Assembly: GCA_946183625.1 (NCBI GenBank)
Contig: CAMHCL010000084.1
Coordinates: 1-6,636 of the forward strand
Reading direction: 5' to 3'
DNA from: an uncultured Lachnospiraceae bacterium
Lineage (GTDB): Bacteria; Bacillota; Clostridia; Lachnospirales; Lachnospiraceae
Length of the DNA stretch: 6,636 nucleotides
Shown here: piece by piece, positions 1 through 5,545 of the stretch
Layout: every line of letters begins with the position of its first letter
How positions within the stretch are numbered: the first letter of the stretch is position 1
Translations under genes and position numbers: made by a program
Notes under the pieces: model-generated
What the model was told of the DNA's origin: nothing
The model's input: only the letters and a program-made list of their open reading frames with translations
Database searches by the model: none

Positions 1-75
1 CAACCTTAGAACCGCAACGTTCGGAATCGAGGCGCGAGCCGTGTGACGAGTGGATATGTATCGGTGTATTCGGTA
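1..75. other. GC-rich block of unknown identity at the window edge
   Basis: Bases 1-60 contain 34 G/C of 60, while bases 61-120 contain only 11 of 60, so there is a sharp compositional break at about base 75. All three forward frames hit a stop early or give short, low-quality peptides: frame 2 stops at 44-46 and frame 1 stops at 7-9. An ORF on the minus strand covers the block and starts near 197, but it has no convincing domain and runs through the AT-rich leader. The block could be the 3' end of an upstream gene, the edge of a dispersed repeat, or part of an RNA. I do not recognise it. Confidence 0.3.
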
Positions 76-128
76 ATATTACTTATAAAAAATATTATTA
101 ATATATGATAGATTTTTACAACCTCTAA

Positions 129-137
129 TGCTATACT
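129..137 (+). promoter_or_regulatory. Possible extended -10 promoter for the MFS gene
   Basis: TGC followed by TATACT (132-137) matches an extended -10 element. No good -35 hexamer lies 16-18 bases upstream, which an extended -10 can tolerate. Transcription would start near base 144, leaving a leader of about 43 bases. The short inverted repeat TCAAA/TTTGA (139-151) followed by seven T (152-158) overlaps the predicted start. It could instead be a weak terminator of an upstream gene, so this call is tentative. Confidence 0.35.
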
Positions 138-186
138 GTCAAAGTCTTTGATTTTTTTATTATGATAATGCGAGGTAGTAGGTATC

Positions 187-1410
187 ATGAATAACAAATG
201 GGTCAGAGCAGCAATTCCGGCGCTTCTTATTCATTGCTCAATCGGTACGGTTTATTGCTGGAGTACATTTAAAGAGGCGATTGCGGAGAAAATAGGTGTT
301 AGCACCTTCGCTACAGGCTGGGCATTTTCACTGGCGATTTTCTTCTTAGGCATGTCGGCGGCTTTTGCAGGCAAGATAGTGGAGCAGAATATCCACAAGT
401 CTTCGCTGATCGCTTGTATATGCTTCACTGTTGGAATGATCGGAACGGGCCTGGTCATTAATTTCTGCACCGGTGCAGTTGCGCTGATAGGAATCTATCT
501 GTTCTACGGATGCATAATGGGTATCGGACTGGGTGTCGGCTATCTGACGCCGGTTAAGACACTGATGCTTTGGTTCTCGGAGCAGAAGGGCCTTGCAACT
601 GGTATTTCCATCATGGGCTTCGGACTGGCGAAGGCTATCGCGACTCCTATCATGGAACTGCTTCAGAAGAAGGTTGGAATCTCAGGTATGTTCTACATCC
701 TTGGTGCAGTGTATTTCTGCATGATGTTCCTGGGACATATACTTCTCAAGAAACCTGAGGGATGGGTTGAGGATGCACAGGTCAACAGCGACTTTAAGCC
801 TATGTCAATGTTCAAGAACAAGGTTTTCGTAGGTATCTGGCTTATGTTCTTCCTGAATATCCATTGTGGACTGATGCTTATAACCTATGAGAAGCAGATC
901 CTCGGAAGCGTATATACAGCTGCATTTATTATCAGCCTGGTGCCATCAATAACGGCTGCCTGCAACGCTCTGGGACGTATAGGTTATTCCACTATCTCTG
1001 ATAAACTGAAGGACAGAAGCACGATCTACCAGATCATTTTCACCAGCTGCTTCGGAATATCGCTGGTAACTCTGGTATTAAGCTCAGTTCCTTCTATATA
1101 TAAGATACTCATCATAGCACTTCTGATGATCGTTAACCTGGGATACGGTGGCGGATTCTCAACTCTGCCTGCACTTCTGTCTTCCAGATTCGGCATGGAG
1201 AGTATCTCCAAGATTCACGGAATCGCCCTTTCTGCGTGGGCCTTCGCAGGAATTACAGGCAACAATCTGTCCGAGATCATATTGAAGAATACAAACCAGA
1301 ATTACAAGTTCCTGCTTATAGCTACTTCTGTGCTGTATGTGGTTGCGCTGATAATCTGTAACGTCTTGGTCAGAGATAAGTCAGCAAAGGCTGAAAATCA
1401 GGAAGCATAA
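187..1410 (+). CDS. MFS transporter, oxalate/formate antiporter-like (OFA) family
   Basis: This 407-residue protein has about 12 hydrophobic membrane segments, the normal size and layout for a single-domain major facilitator. It belongs to the OFA branch by its N-terminal W-x-x-A-x-x-A-L-L-I-x-C-S-I-G-x-x-Y-x-W-S pattern and by the loop after the fourth segment, which reads YLTPVKTLMLWF then GLATG (about residues 119-139) and continues into MGFG. A KKPEGW motif (188-193) closes the first half, as is common in this family. OFA members exchange small carboxylates such as oxalate and formate or move other anions, but the substrate cannot be read from the sequence. The start at 187 follows a GAGG/AGG-type ribosome binding site (172-182). 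No U-tailed terminator follows, so the next promoter and hairpin separate it only partly from the ABC operon. The C-terminus is short, hydrophilic and lysine-rich. Confidence 0.88.
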   Translation: MNNKWVRAAIPALLIHCSIGTVYCWSTFKEAIAEKIGVSTFATGWAFSLAIFFLGMSAAFAGKIVEQNIHKSSLIACICFTVGMIGTGLVINFCTGAVALIGIYLFYGCIMGIGLGVGYLTPVKTLMLWFSEQKGLATGISIMGFGLAKAIATPIMELLQKKVGISGMFYILGAVYFCMMFLGHILLKKPEGWVEDAQVNSDFKPMSMFKNKVFVGIWLMFFLNIHCGLMLITYEKQILGSVYTAAFIISLVPSITAACNALGRIGYSTISDKLKDRSTIYQIIFTSCFGISLVTLVLSSVPSIYKILIIALLMIVNLGYGGGFSTLPALLSSRFGMESISKIHGIALSAWAFAGITGNNLSEIILKNTNQNYKFLLIATSVLYVVALIICNVLVRDKSAKAENQEA

Positions 1411-1433
1411 GCAACGAATAATATACATTAATA

Positions 1434-1462
1434 TAGACAAATATTCATAATAATTGTATAAT
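1434..1462 (+). promoter_or_regulatory. Sigma-A promoter of the amino acid ABC operon
   Basis: The -35 element TAGACA (1434-1439, five of six to consensus) and a perfect -10 TATAAT (1457-1462) are separated by exactly 17 bases. The region sits 24 bases after the MFS stop, in AT-rich non-coding DNA. Transcription should begin around 1469-1470, which is inside the left arm of the hairpin at 1467-1503. This is the best promoter in the window. Confidence 0.8.
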
Positions 1463-1466
1463 TATC

Positions 1467-1503
1467 AATCAAGCGACGGCTATTAAAATGCCGTCGTTTG
1501 ATT
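1467..1503 (+). other. Hairpin at the 5' end of the ABC operon transcript
   Basis: Left arm 1467-1480 (AATCAAGCGACGGC) and right arm 1490-1503 (GCCGTCGTTTGATT) form a 14-pair stem with one G-U pair and a 9-base A/T loop. No T-run follows on the + strand and no A-run precedes it, so it is a poor intrinsic terminator. Because the promoter just upstream would start the RNA at about 1469, the hairpin would form the extreme 5' end of the message. Such ends are known to protect mRNA from 5'-dependent decay. It may also be an operator or a remnant of the MFS gene's terminator. Confidence 0.65.
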
Positions 1504-1527
1504 ATCATTTAAATGGAGAGATTAGAA

Positions 1528-2226
1528 ATGATTCTTGCCAGTTCGTGGTATGCGGAAATAGCCGAAACATTTGAAAAATGTTTTATAAGAGATGACAGAT
1601 ATCTGCTGCTCTTCGATGGTATCGGAGTTACCATCAAGGTTTCTCTTCTTGCGGCATTTATGGGTCTCATCATCGGTTTTATCATCGCAGAGTGTAACCT
1701 GTCGAAGCACAAATTCCTTAATATAATCGGTAAGATTTATACTGACGTTATCCGTGGTACGCCGTCGGTTACACAGCTGATGATCATTTATTTCGTTGTG
1801 TTTGCCACTGTCAATTGGGAGAAATGGATCATCGCAGCTATCGCATTTTCCATTAACTCTGGTGCTTATGTGTCTGAGATCATCCGTGCGGGAATCCTTT
1901 CTATAGATAAGGGTCAGACTGAGGCGGGACGTTCACTGGGACTCAGCAAGAGTCAGACCATGGCGTCGATCATCATTCCACAGGCCTTCAAGAATATATT
2001 CCCGGCCATGTGTAATGAGTTCATAACTCTGATCAAGGAGACAGCCATTGTAGGTTACGTAGGTCTTGTTGATATCCAGAAGGCCGGCGACTTCATAAAG
2101 AGTGCAACCTACGAAGCATTCATGCCGCTGATCGCGACAGCTATTATATATTTTGTATTGATCAAGATTCTTACTATTGGCCTTGGATTAATTGAGAAGA
2201 GGCTTCGTAAGTCAGACAAGAGATAG
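1528..2226 (+). CDS. Polar amino acid ABC transporter permease
   Basis: This is the membrane subunit of a His/Glu/Gln/Arg-type importer, 232 residues, a normal length. The conserved cytoplasmic EAA loop that contacts the ATPase is clear: EAGRSLGLS starting at residue 132, followed by IIIPQAFKNIFPAM. Upstream is the family's D-x-x-RGTP-x-x-x-Q-L segment. Around five to six hydrophobic segments are visible. I chose the ATG at 1528 over the in-frame ATG at 1513 because GGAGAG (1515-1520) lies seven bases before 1528, while nothing resembling a ribosome binding site precedes 1513. It is the first gene of a three-gene operon and is followed after 57 bases by its ATPase. Only one permease gene is present, so the importer probably uses a homodimer. 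The exact amino acid is not determinable. Confidence 0.93.
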   Translation: MILASSWYAEIAETFEKCFIRDDRYLLLFDGIGVTIKVSLLAAFMGLIIGFIIAECNLSKHKFLNIIGKIYTDVIRGTPSVTQLMIIYFVVFATVNWEKWIIAAIAFSINSGAYVSEIIRAGILSIDKGQTEAGRSLGLSKSQTMASIIIPQAFKNIFPAMCNEFITLIKETAIVGYVGLVDIQKAGDFIKSATYEAFMPLIATAIIYFVLIKILTIGLGLIEKRLRKSDKR

Positions 2227-2278
2227 TATCCGGGTGATGTGTATAGAGTCCGGTTGGTATATTAGAATAGGAAGTGAT

Positions 2279-2287
2279 ATGAAATGA
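2279..2287 (+). promoter_or_regulatory. ATGAAATGA start overlap before the ATPase gene
   Basis: AGGAAG (2269-2274) is followed by ATG AAA TGA (2279-2287), a start codon, one lysine codon and a stop. The ATPase's ATG (2284-2286) overlaps that stop in another frame. The spacing of nine bases from AGGAAG favours 2284 as the main start, while the first ATG sits only four bases away. The same nine bases recur before the binding-protein gene at 3071-3079. Confidence 0.55.
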
Positions 2288-3006
2288 TCAAGGTTGTAGA
2301 TCTTCATAAAAGCTTTAATGGAATAGAGGTTCTGAAGGGCGTTGACGTGGAAGTTGAAGCCGGTGAGGTTATTGTTGTTATCGGCCCGTCAGGTTCCGGA
2401 AAGAGTACATTTTTACGCTGCATCAACCTGCTTGAGAAGGCGGATTCCGGGCAGATCTTCATTGACGGTCAGGAGATAACTGCTCATGGCGTGAACAAGA
2501 ACCACGTGAGAGAAAAGATGGGAATGGTTTTCCAACATTTCAACCTGTTCCCACATCTTACTGTGCGTAAGAATATAACTCTGGCGCCTGTCAAACTGAA
2601 GAAGATGACGAAGGTTGAGGCAAATGCAAAGGCCGACGAGCTTCTGAAGATAGTAGGACTGGCTGATAAGGCTGAGGTTTATCCTAAGCAGCTCTCGGGT
2701 GGACAGCAGCAGAGAATCGCAATCGCGCGATCTCTTGCAATGAATCCGGAGATAATGCTTTTCGATGAGCCTACTTCGGCGCTTGACCCTGAAATGGTTG
2801 GTGAGGTTCTGGATGTAATGAAGAATCTGGCAAAAAGCGGTATGACAATGATTGTGGTTACCCACGAGATGGGATTTGCCCGTGAGGTTGGTAGCAGGAT
2901 ACTGTTCATGGATGAAGGCCAGATCGTAGAGCAGGGAACTCCGAAGGATATATTTGAGAATCCGCAGAACGACAGGACGAGAAGCTTCCTGAGCAAGGTT
3001 CTGTAG
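2284..3006 (+). CDS. Polar amino acid ABC transporter ATP-binding protein
   Basis: This 240-residue cytoplasmic ATPase powers the importer. All nucleotide-binding motifs are intact: Walker A GPSGSGKST (34-42), Q-loop Q84 in MVFQHFNLFPHLT, signature LSGGQQQR (137-144), Walker B IMLFDEPTSALDP (157-169, catalytic E162) and the H-loop H194 in VVTHEMGFA. The VFQxFNLFPHLT and THEMGFAREV sequences are hallmarks of the GlnQ/HisP/ArtP-type amino acid group. The length is standard, with no extra regulatory domain. It sits between the permease and binding-protein genes of one operon. The long minus-strand ORF opposite it (2413-3036) is a shadow. The name glnQ is often given to such genes, but substrate specificity is not shown, so no symbol is assigned. 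Confidence 0.96.
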   Translation: MIKVVDLHKSFNGIEVLKGVDVEVEAGEVIVVIGPSGSGKSTFLRCINLLEKADSGQIFIDGQEITAHGVNKNHVREKMGMVFQHFNLFPHLTVRKNITLAPVKLKKMTKVEANAKADELLKIVGLADKAEVYPKQLSGGQQQRIAIARSLAMNPEIMLFDEPTSALDPEMVGEVLDVMKNLAKSGMTMIVVTHEMGFAREVGSRILFMDEGQIVEQGTPKDIFENPQNDRTRSFLSKVL

Positions 3007-3010
3007 AATT

Positions 3011-3049
3011 GTAAAATGTAATTTGCACCAGTACATTTTACTACTGGGC
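3011..3049 (+). other. Two overlapping, mutually exclusive hairpins before the binding-protein gene
   Basis: The first hairpin pairs 3011-3020 (GTAAAATGTA) perfectly with 3032-3041 (TACATTTTAC) around an 11-base loop. A second pairs CCAGTA (3028-3033) with TACTGG (3042-3047) and can extend by two G-C pairs (3025-3026 with 3048-3049) if A3027 is bulged out. The two share bases, so only one can form at a time. Neither is followed by a T-run. In ABC importers, a structure in front of the binding-protein gene commonly raises its mRNA level by blocking exonuclease decay or by processing. That role is inferred here. Confidence 0.6.
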
Positions 3050-3061
3050 TTATATAAAGAA

Positions 3062-3079
3062 GAGGAGATTATGAAATGA
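3062..3079 (+). promoter_or_regulatory. Ribosome binding site and ATGAAATGA start overlap of the binding-protein gene
   Basis: GAGGAGAT (3062-3069) is a strong ribosome binding site. It is followed by ATG AAA TGA (3071-3079), whose stop overlaps the real ATG at 3076. The gap from GGAG to 3076 is eight bases, the optimum, while the gap to 3071 is only three. The real start is therefore 3076, which also gives a proper lipoprotein signal. Confidence 0.6.
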
Positions 3080-3900
3080 AAAAGTTTAAGAAGTTACTCG
3101 TAGTAGCAATGGCTCTCGCAATGGCTCTTTCACTTGGCGCATGCGGAAGCAAGGATAAGGAAGAGGCTAGCAGCAATACTTCAAGCGGAAGCGGCAAGAT
3201 CGTATTCGGTACAAATGCTGAGTTCCCACCATTTGAATATGTAACAAGCAATGGTACAATCGGTGAGTTCGATGGTATCGATATCGCAATCGCAAAGCAG
3301 ATCGCTGAGGAGCAGGGCAAGACAGCTGAGATCAATAACATGGAGTTCGATTCACTCCTTCTTGCGCTTCAGAATGGTCAGGTTGATGCAGTTATCGCTG
3401 GTATGACAATCTCAGACGAGAGAAAAGAAGCAGTTGATTTCTCAATCCCTTACTACACAGCTACACAGGTTATGATCGTTAAGCAGGATTCAGATATAAC
3501 AAAGGCTGCTGACATGGAAGGTAAGAAGATCGTAGTAATCCAGGGTTACACAGGCGAGACATGTGTAAAGGATATGGGTTACGATTATGAAGCATTCAAG
3601 AAGGGTTCAGAAGCAATCCTTGAGCTGGTTAATGGCAAATGTGACGTCGTAGTTATCGACTCAGCAACAGCTGAGAAGTACGTAGGCGACAACGCAGGTC
3701 TGAAGATCGTTGAAGATTCAACAGCATTCGAGGCAGAAGAGTACGGAATCGCAGTTAAGAAGGGCAACACAGAACTTCTTGACCAGATCAACGCTTCAAT
3801 CCAGAAGATGCTTGATGATGGCACAATCTCAAGCCTCTCAGCAGAGTACCTTGATGCAGATACTTCTGGAGACGATGCTTCAGAGTCAGATGCTGAATAG
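3076..3900 (+). CDS. Polar amino acid ABC transporter substrate-binding lipoprotein
   Basis: This 274-residue protein belongs to the family 3 extracellular solute-binding proteins. It begins with a lysine-rich n-region and hydrophobic core, then a lipobox LGAC with C23 as the lipidated residue, so it is anchored on the outer face of the membrane. A Ser/Gly-rich linker reaches to about residue 38. The binding domain follows with FGTNAEFPPFEY, a GEFDGIDIAIAKQIAE segment, ALQNGQVDAVIAGMTIS and the hinge region DFSIPYYTATQVMIV. Two cysteines (C163 and C189) in the second lobe might form a disulphide. The C-terminus ends in a loose acidic Asp/Ser/Glu tail. Its codon choice is far more uniform than in the ATPase gene: 14 of 16 threonines use ACA, which suggests strong expression. 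Tandem TAG stops end it. The ligand is probably a polar or charged amino acid, identity unknown. Confidence 0.95.
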   Translation: MKKFKKLLVVAMALAMALSLGACGSKDKEEASSNTSSGSGKIVFGTNAEFPPFEYVTSNGTIGEFDGIDIAIAKQIAEEQGKTAEINNMEFDSLLLALQNGQVDAVIAGMTISDERKEAVDFSIPYYTATQVMIVKQDSDITKAADMEGKKIVVIQGYTGETCVKDMGYDYEAFKKGSEAILELVNGKCDVVVIDSATAEKYVGDNAGLKIVEDSTAFEAEEYGIAVKKGNTELLDQINASIQKMLDDGTISSLSAEYLDADTSGDDASESDAE

Positions 3901-3922
3901 TAGTTTAATTTAAGATATTTAT

Positions 3923-3963
3923 AAAAATAATGTCGGTTGTAACCATACCGGCATTATTTTTTT
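3923..3963 (+). terminator. Rho-independent terminator of the ABC operon
   Basis: Arms 3923-3937 and 3947-3961 pair over about 15 positions, with one G-U pair, around a nine-base loop (3938-3946). The core is AATAATGTCGGT against ACCGGCATTATT. Seven T (3957-3963) end the stem. It lies 22 bases after the binding-protein stop and should end the three-gene transcript. Confidence 0.9.
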
Positions 3964-3998
3964 GTCTATATTTTCACATTAAAATTGTATAATATATG

Positions 3999-4026
3999 TA
4001 GAAAAGATTATGGAAAAAGATATAAT
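3999..4026 (+). promoter_or_regulatory. Candidate promoter ahead of the hairpin and small ORF
   Basis: A perfect -10 TATAAT (4021-4026) has TAGAAA (3999-4004, four of six to the -35 consensus) 16 bases upstream. Transcription would start near 4033, directly at the base of the hairpin whose left arm begins at 4035. A second TATAAT at 3988-3993 lacks a well-spaced -35. The DNA here is very AT-rich, so chance matches are likely, but the arrangement copies that of the ABC operon promoter. Confidence 0.5.
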
Positions 4027-4034
4027 ATATTCAT

Positions 4035-4079
4035 AGCTCGTTTTACGAAGATAAAAACTTGGTAAAACGAGCTGTTTTT
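4035..4079 (+). terminator. Perfect 12-bp hairpin with short U-tract (attenuator or 5' structure)
   Basis: AGCTCGTTTTAC (4035-4046) pairs perfectly with GTAAAACGAGCT (4062-4073) across a 15-base loop, followed by G and five T (4075-4079). It could act as an intrinsic terminator or attenuator between the promoter at 3999-4026 and the small ORF. It could also be a second terminator catching read-through from the ABC operon, or a protective 5' hairpin. The loop is longer and the U-tract shorter than in the two strong terminators of this window. Confidence 0.6.
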
Positions 4080-4101
4080 GGCATTGATGGGGGGTAGTGA
4101 T

Positions 4102-4197
4102 ATGAATACTAATGAATTGATAGACTATATTGCTTCAAGCAGGTACATGGATTTTGATAATTATAAGGATATGCTGATTTCAATAAAGAATCAATAA
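4102..4197 (+). CDS. Hypothetical 31-residue small protein or leader peptide
   Basis: The ORF starts at an ATG seven bases after a run of six G (4089-4094), a G-rich stretch that could pair with 16S rRNA, and stops at TAA 4195-4197. The peptide begins MNTNELIDYIASS, contains RYMDFDNYKDM and ends SIKNQ. It is slightly acidic, tyrosine-rich and not hydrophobic, so it looks neither like a membrane toxin nor like a signal peptide. There is no run of one amino acid as expected of a classical attenuation leader. I do not recognise a family. It is preceded by a promoter-like region and a hairpin and followed 85 bases later by the AI-2E-family gene. It may be a real small protein, a leader peptide for the downstream genes, or the remnant of a longer gene. 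Confidence 0.5.
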   Translation: MNTNELIDYIASSRYMDFDNYKDMLISIKNQ

Positions 4198-4282
4198 GTG
4201 GCACATTTTGCTTTTTAATGTTATTATTACAGAGTAACTTAAGATTTATATGCTCGAAAGCGTAAGTGGTATAGAGGGTAAA

Positions 4283-5512
4283 ATGAGTGATTTTAGAAAA
4301 ACAATAAAGAAATATGTGCCTTTTGCATTTATTATATTGGTTCTGTTTTTGCTGTTCCATTATTGGGATGATCTGGTAGGACTTGCGCGACTTTGTATCA
4401 AAGCTGGAATGTCGCTTTTTGTTGGATTTGGTATTGCTTATATAGTAAATATTCTGATGAAGGTATATGAAAAGGTCTATTATAAAGCTTTCAAGAAAGA
4501 GGGAAAGCTTCGGAGAGCTATATGTGTCATATTAGCTTATATTACTATCATTGCGGTAATAACTGTGATTATAGTGGCTGTTGGACCACAGTTCGTAAAA
4601 AGTCTTATAACGGTTATGACTTCTGCAATTAATAGGGCAGATGAAATGCTTGCAGTTTTGTCGAAAGACGAGCGATTTGGAATATATGCCGCAAAGGTTC
4701 TTGAAATGATGCCTAAGGGTAAGGATATGTCAGGAATCATAGAGAAGGTCGGCGGATTCTTATTAAATGGTGCAAGCGGTACATTTTCATCATTGGCTGC
4801 CTCTCTATCTAGTATTGTCAGCGGATTCGCATCGGTTTTCATCGGTTTAGTTTTTTCTGTTTATATCCTACTGGATAAGGAACATTTGAAGACGCAGTTC
4901 AGAGAGCTTATCAGAGTATATGTATATCGCGGAGATAAGATATTAAAATTCTTTGGGATTTTAAATACCAACATGCATAACTACATAGTTGCCCAGGTGA
5001 CAGATGCAACTATACTCGGAACACTTTGTGGTCTTGGAATGTGGATACTTAGATTACCGTATCCTGTACTCAGCGGAGTTATCGTGGCTGTAACGGCACT
5101 TATACCAGTTGTTGGTGCATTCTTGGGTATAGTCATATCAGCGTTTATTATCTTTACTGTGTCACCTGTCAAGGCGTTGATTTTTATAATATATCTGCTT
5201 GTTCTTCAACAAATTGATAACAATCTTATCTATCCTAAGGTTGTTGGTGAAAATGTAAATCTTCCAAGTATTTGGGTTCTGGCAGCCATTACCATAGGTG
5301 GTAGTCTCTTCGGAGTGGCTGGTATGCTTTGTGCAGTTCCTATTGCTGCAACAGCGTATCAGTTGATTAGAGATGATTATAAGAAGAGAGTGATTGAAGA
5401 AAAGCAAAGCGAACCGGTTGAAAGTCAAGTTTTGGATGGAGAGGCAGACGAGGAACCAGGGCAGGAAGTTGTTGAAAAAAGTGGTAAAAACAAGAAAAAG
5501 AATATAGAATAA
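4283..5512 (+). CDS. AI-2E family (YdiK/PerM-like) membrane transporter
   Basis: The 409-residue protein has the eight-segment layout of the AI-2E family: three N-terminal segments (about residues 12-115), a long amphipathic extracytoplasmic stretch (about 115-190), then five more segments. The diagnostic C-terminal block is present, with YPVLSGVIVAVTALIPVVGA, then LQQIDNNLIYPKVVGENVNL and GGSLFGVAGMLCAVPIAA. A highly charged cytoplasmic tail rich in Glu and Lys follows the last segment. I prefer the ATG at 4283 because GAGG (4274-4277) precedes it by five bases; the in-frame ATG at 4250 has no ribosome binding site. Members include the AI-2 exporter TqsA, sodium/proton antiporters and many proteins of unknown substrate, so no quorum-sensing role is claimed. 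The gene looks richer in A/T than the ABC genes. It ends in tandem stops TAATGA, 33 bases before guaA. Confidence 0.9.
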   Translation: MSDFRKTIKKYVPFAFIILVLFLLFHYWDDLVGLARLCIKAGMSLFVGFGIAYIVNILMKVYEKVYYKAFKKEGKLRRAICVILAYITIIAVITVIIVAVGPQFVKSLITVMTSAINRADEMLAVLSKDERFGIYAAKVLEMMPKGKDMSGIIEKVGGFLLNGASGTFSSLAASLSSIVSGFASVFIGLVFSVYILLDKEHLKTQFRELIRVYVYRGDKILKFFGILNTNMHNYIVAQVTDATILGTLCGLGMWILRLPYPVLSGVIVAVTALIPVVGAFLGIVISAFIIFTVSPVKALIFIIYLLVLQQIDNNLIYPKVVGENVNLPSIWVLAAITIGGSLFGVAGMLCAVPIAATAYQLIRDDYKKRVIEEKQSEPVESQVLDGEADEEPGQEVVEKSGKNKKKNIE

Positions 5513-5530
5513 TGAAATATGATAATAAAT

Positions 5531-5538
5531 AAGGAGGA
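5531..5538 (+). promoter_or_regulatory. Strong ribosome binding site deciding the guaA start
   Basis: AAGGAGGA lies eight bases before the ATG at 5546. The longer in-frame ORF from ATG 5519 would place this site inside the coding sequence, so 5546 is the true start. A six-codon ORF (5512-5532, peptide MKYDNK) begins on the AI-2E stop codon as TAATG and ends inside this site, which could hand ribosomes on to guaA. Confidence 0.8.
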
Positions 5539-5545
5539 TATACAA

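Noticed and set aside
139..158. Terminator formed by TCAAA/TTTGA and seven T before the MFS gene
   Set aside because: The stem has only five mostly A-T pairs with a three-base loop, too weak to call; it also overlaps the predicted start of transcription.
6..197. Minus-strand ORF of 63 codons over the leader
   Set aside because: It spans the compositional break and the MFS start region and shows no recognisable domain. I kept only the GC-rich block as an unexplained element.
2413..3036. Long minus-strand ORF of 207 codons
   Set aside because: It lies opposite the ATPase gene, whose motifs are all intact, and its translation has no domain features. It is a shadow of the real gene.
3901..4282. 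Purine or other known riboswitch ahead of the AI-2E-family gene and guaA
   Set aside because: Apart from the hairpins described, I see no conserved riboswitch core or the paired loops of a purine riboswitch.
4109..4360. Minus-strand ORF of 83 codons across the intergenic region
   Set aside because: It has no ribosome binding site that I can see, overlaps the AI-2E-family start, and its asparagine- and tyrosine-rich translation is typical of AT-rich DNA read in the wrong frame.
4283..5512. Quorum-sensing (autoinducer-2) transporter
   Set aside because: The family name reflects one member. Many relatives transport other things, and nothing around the gene suggests autoinducer synthesis or sensing.
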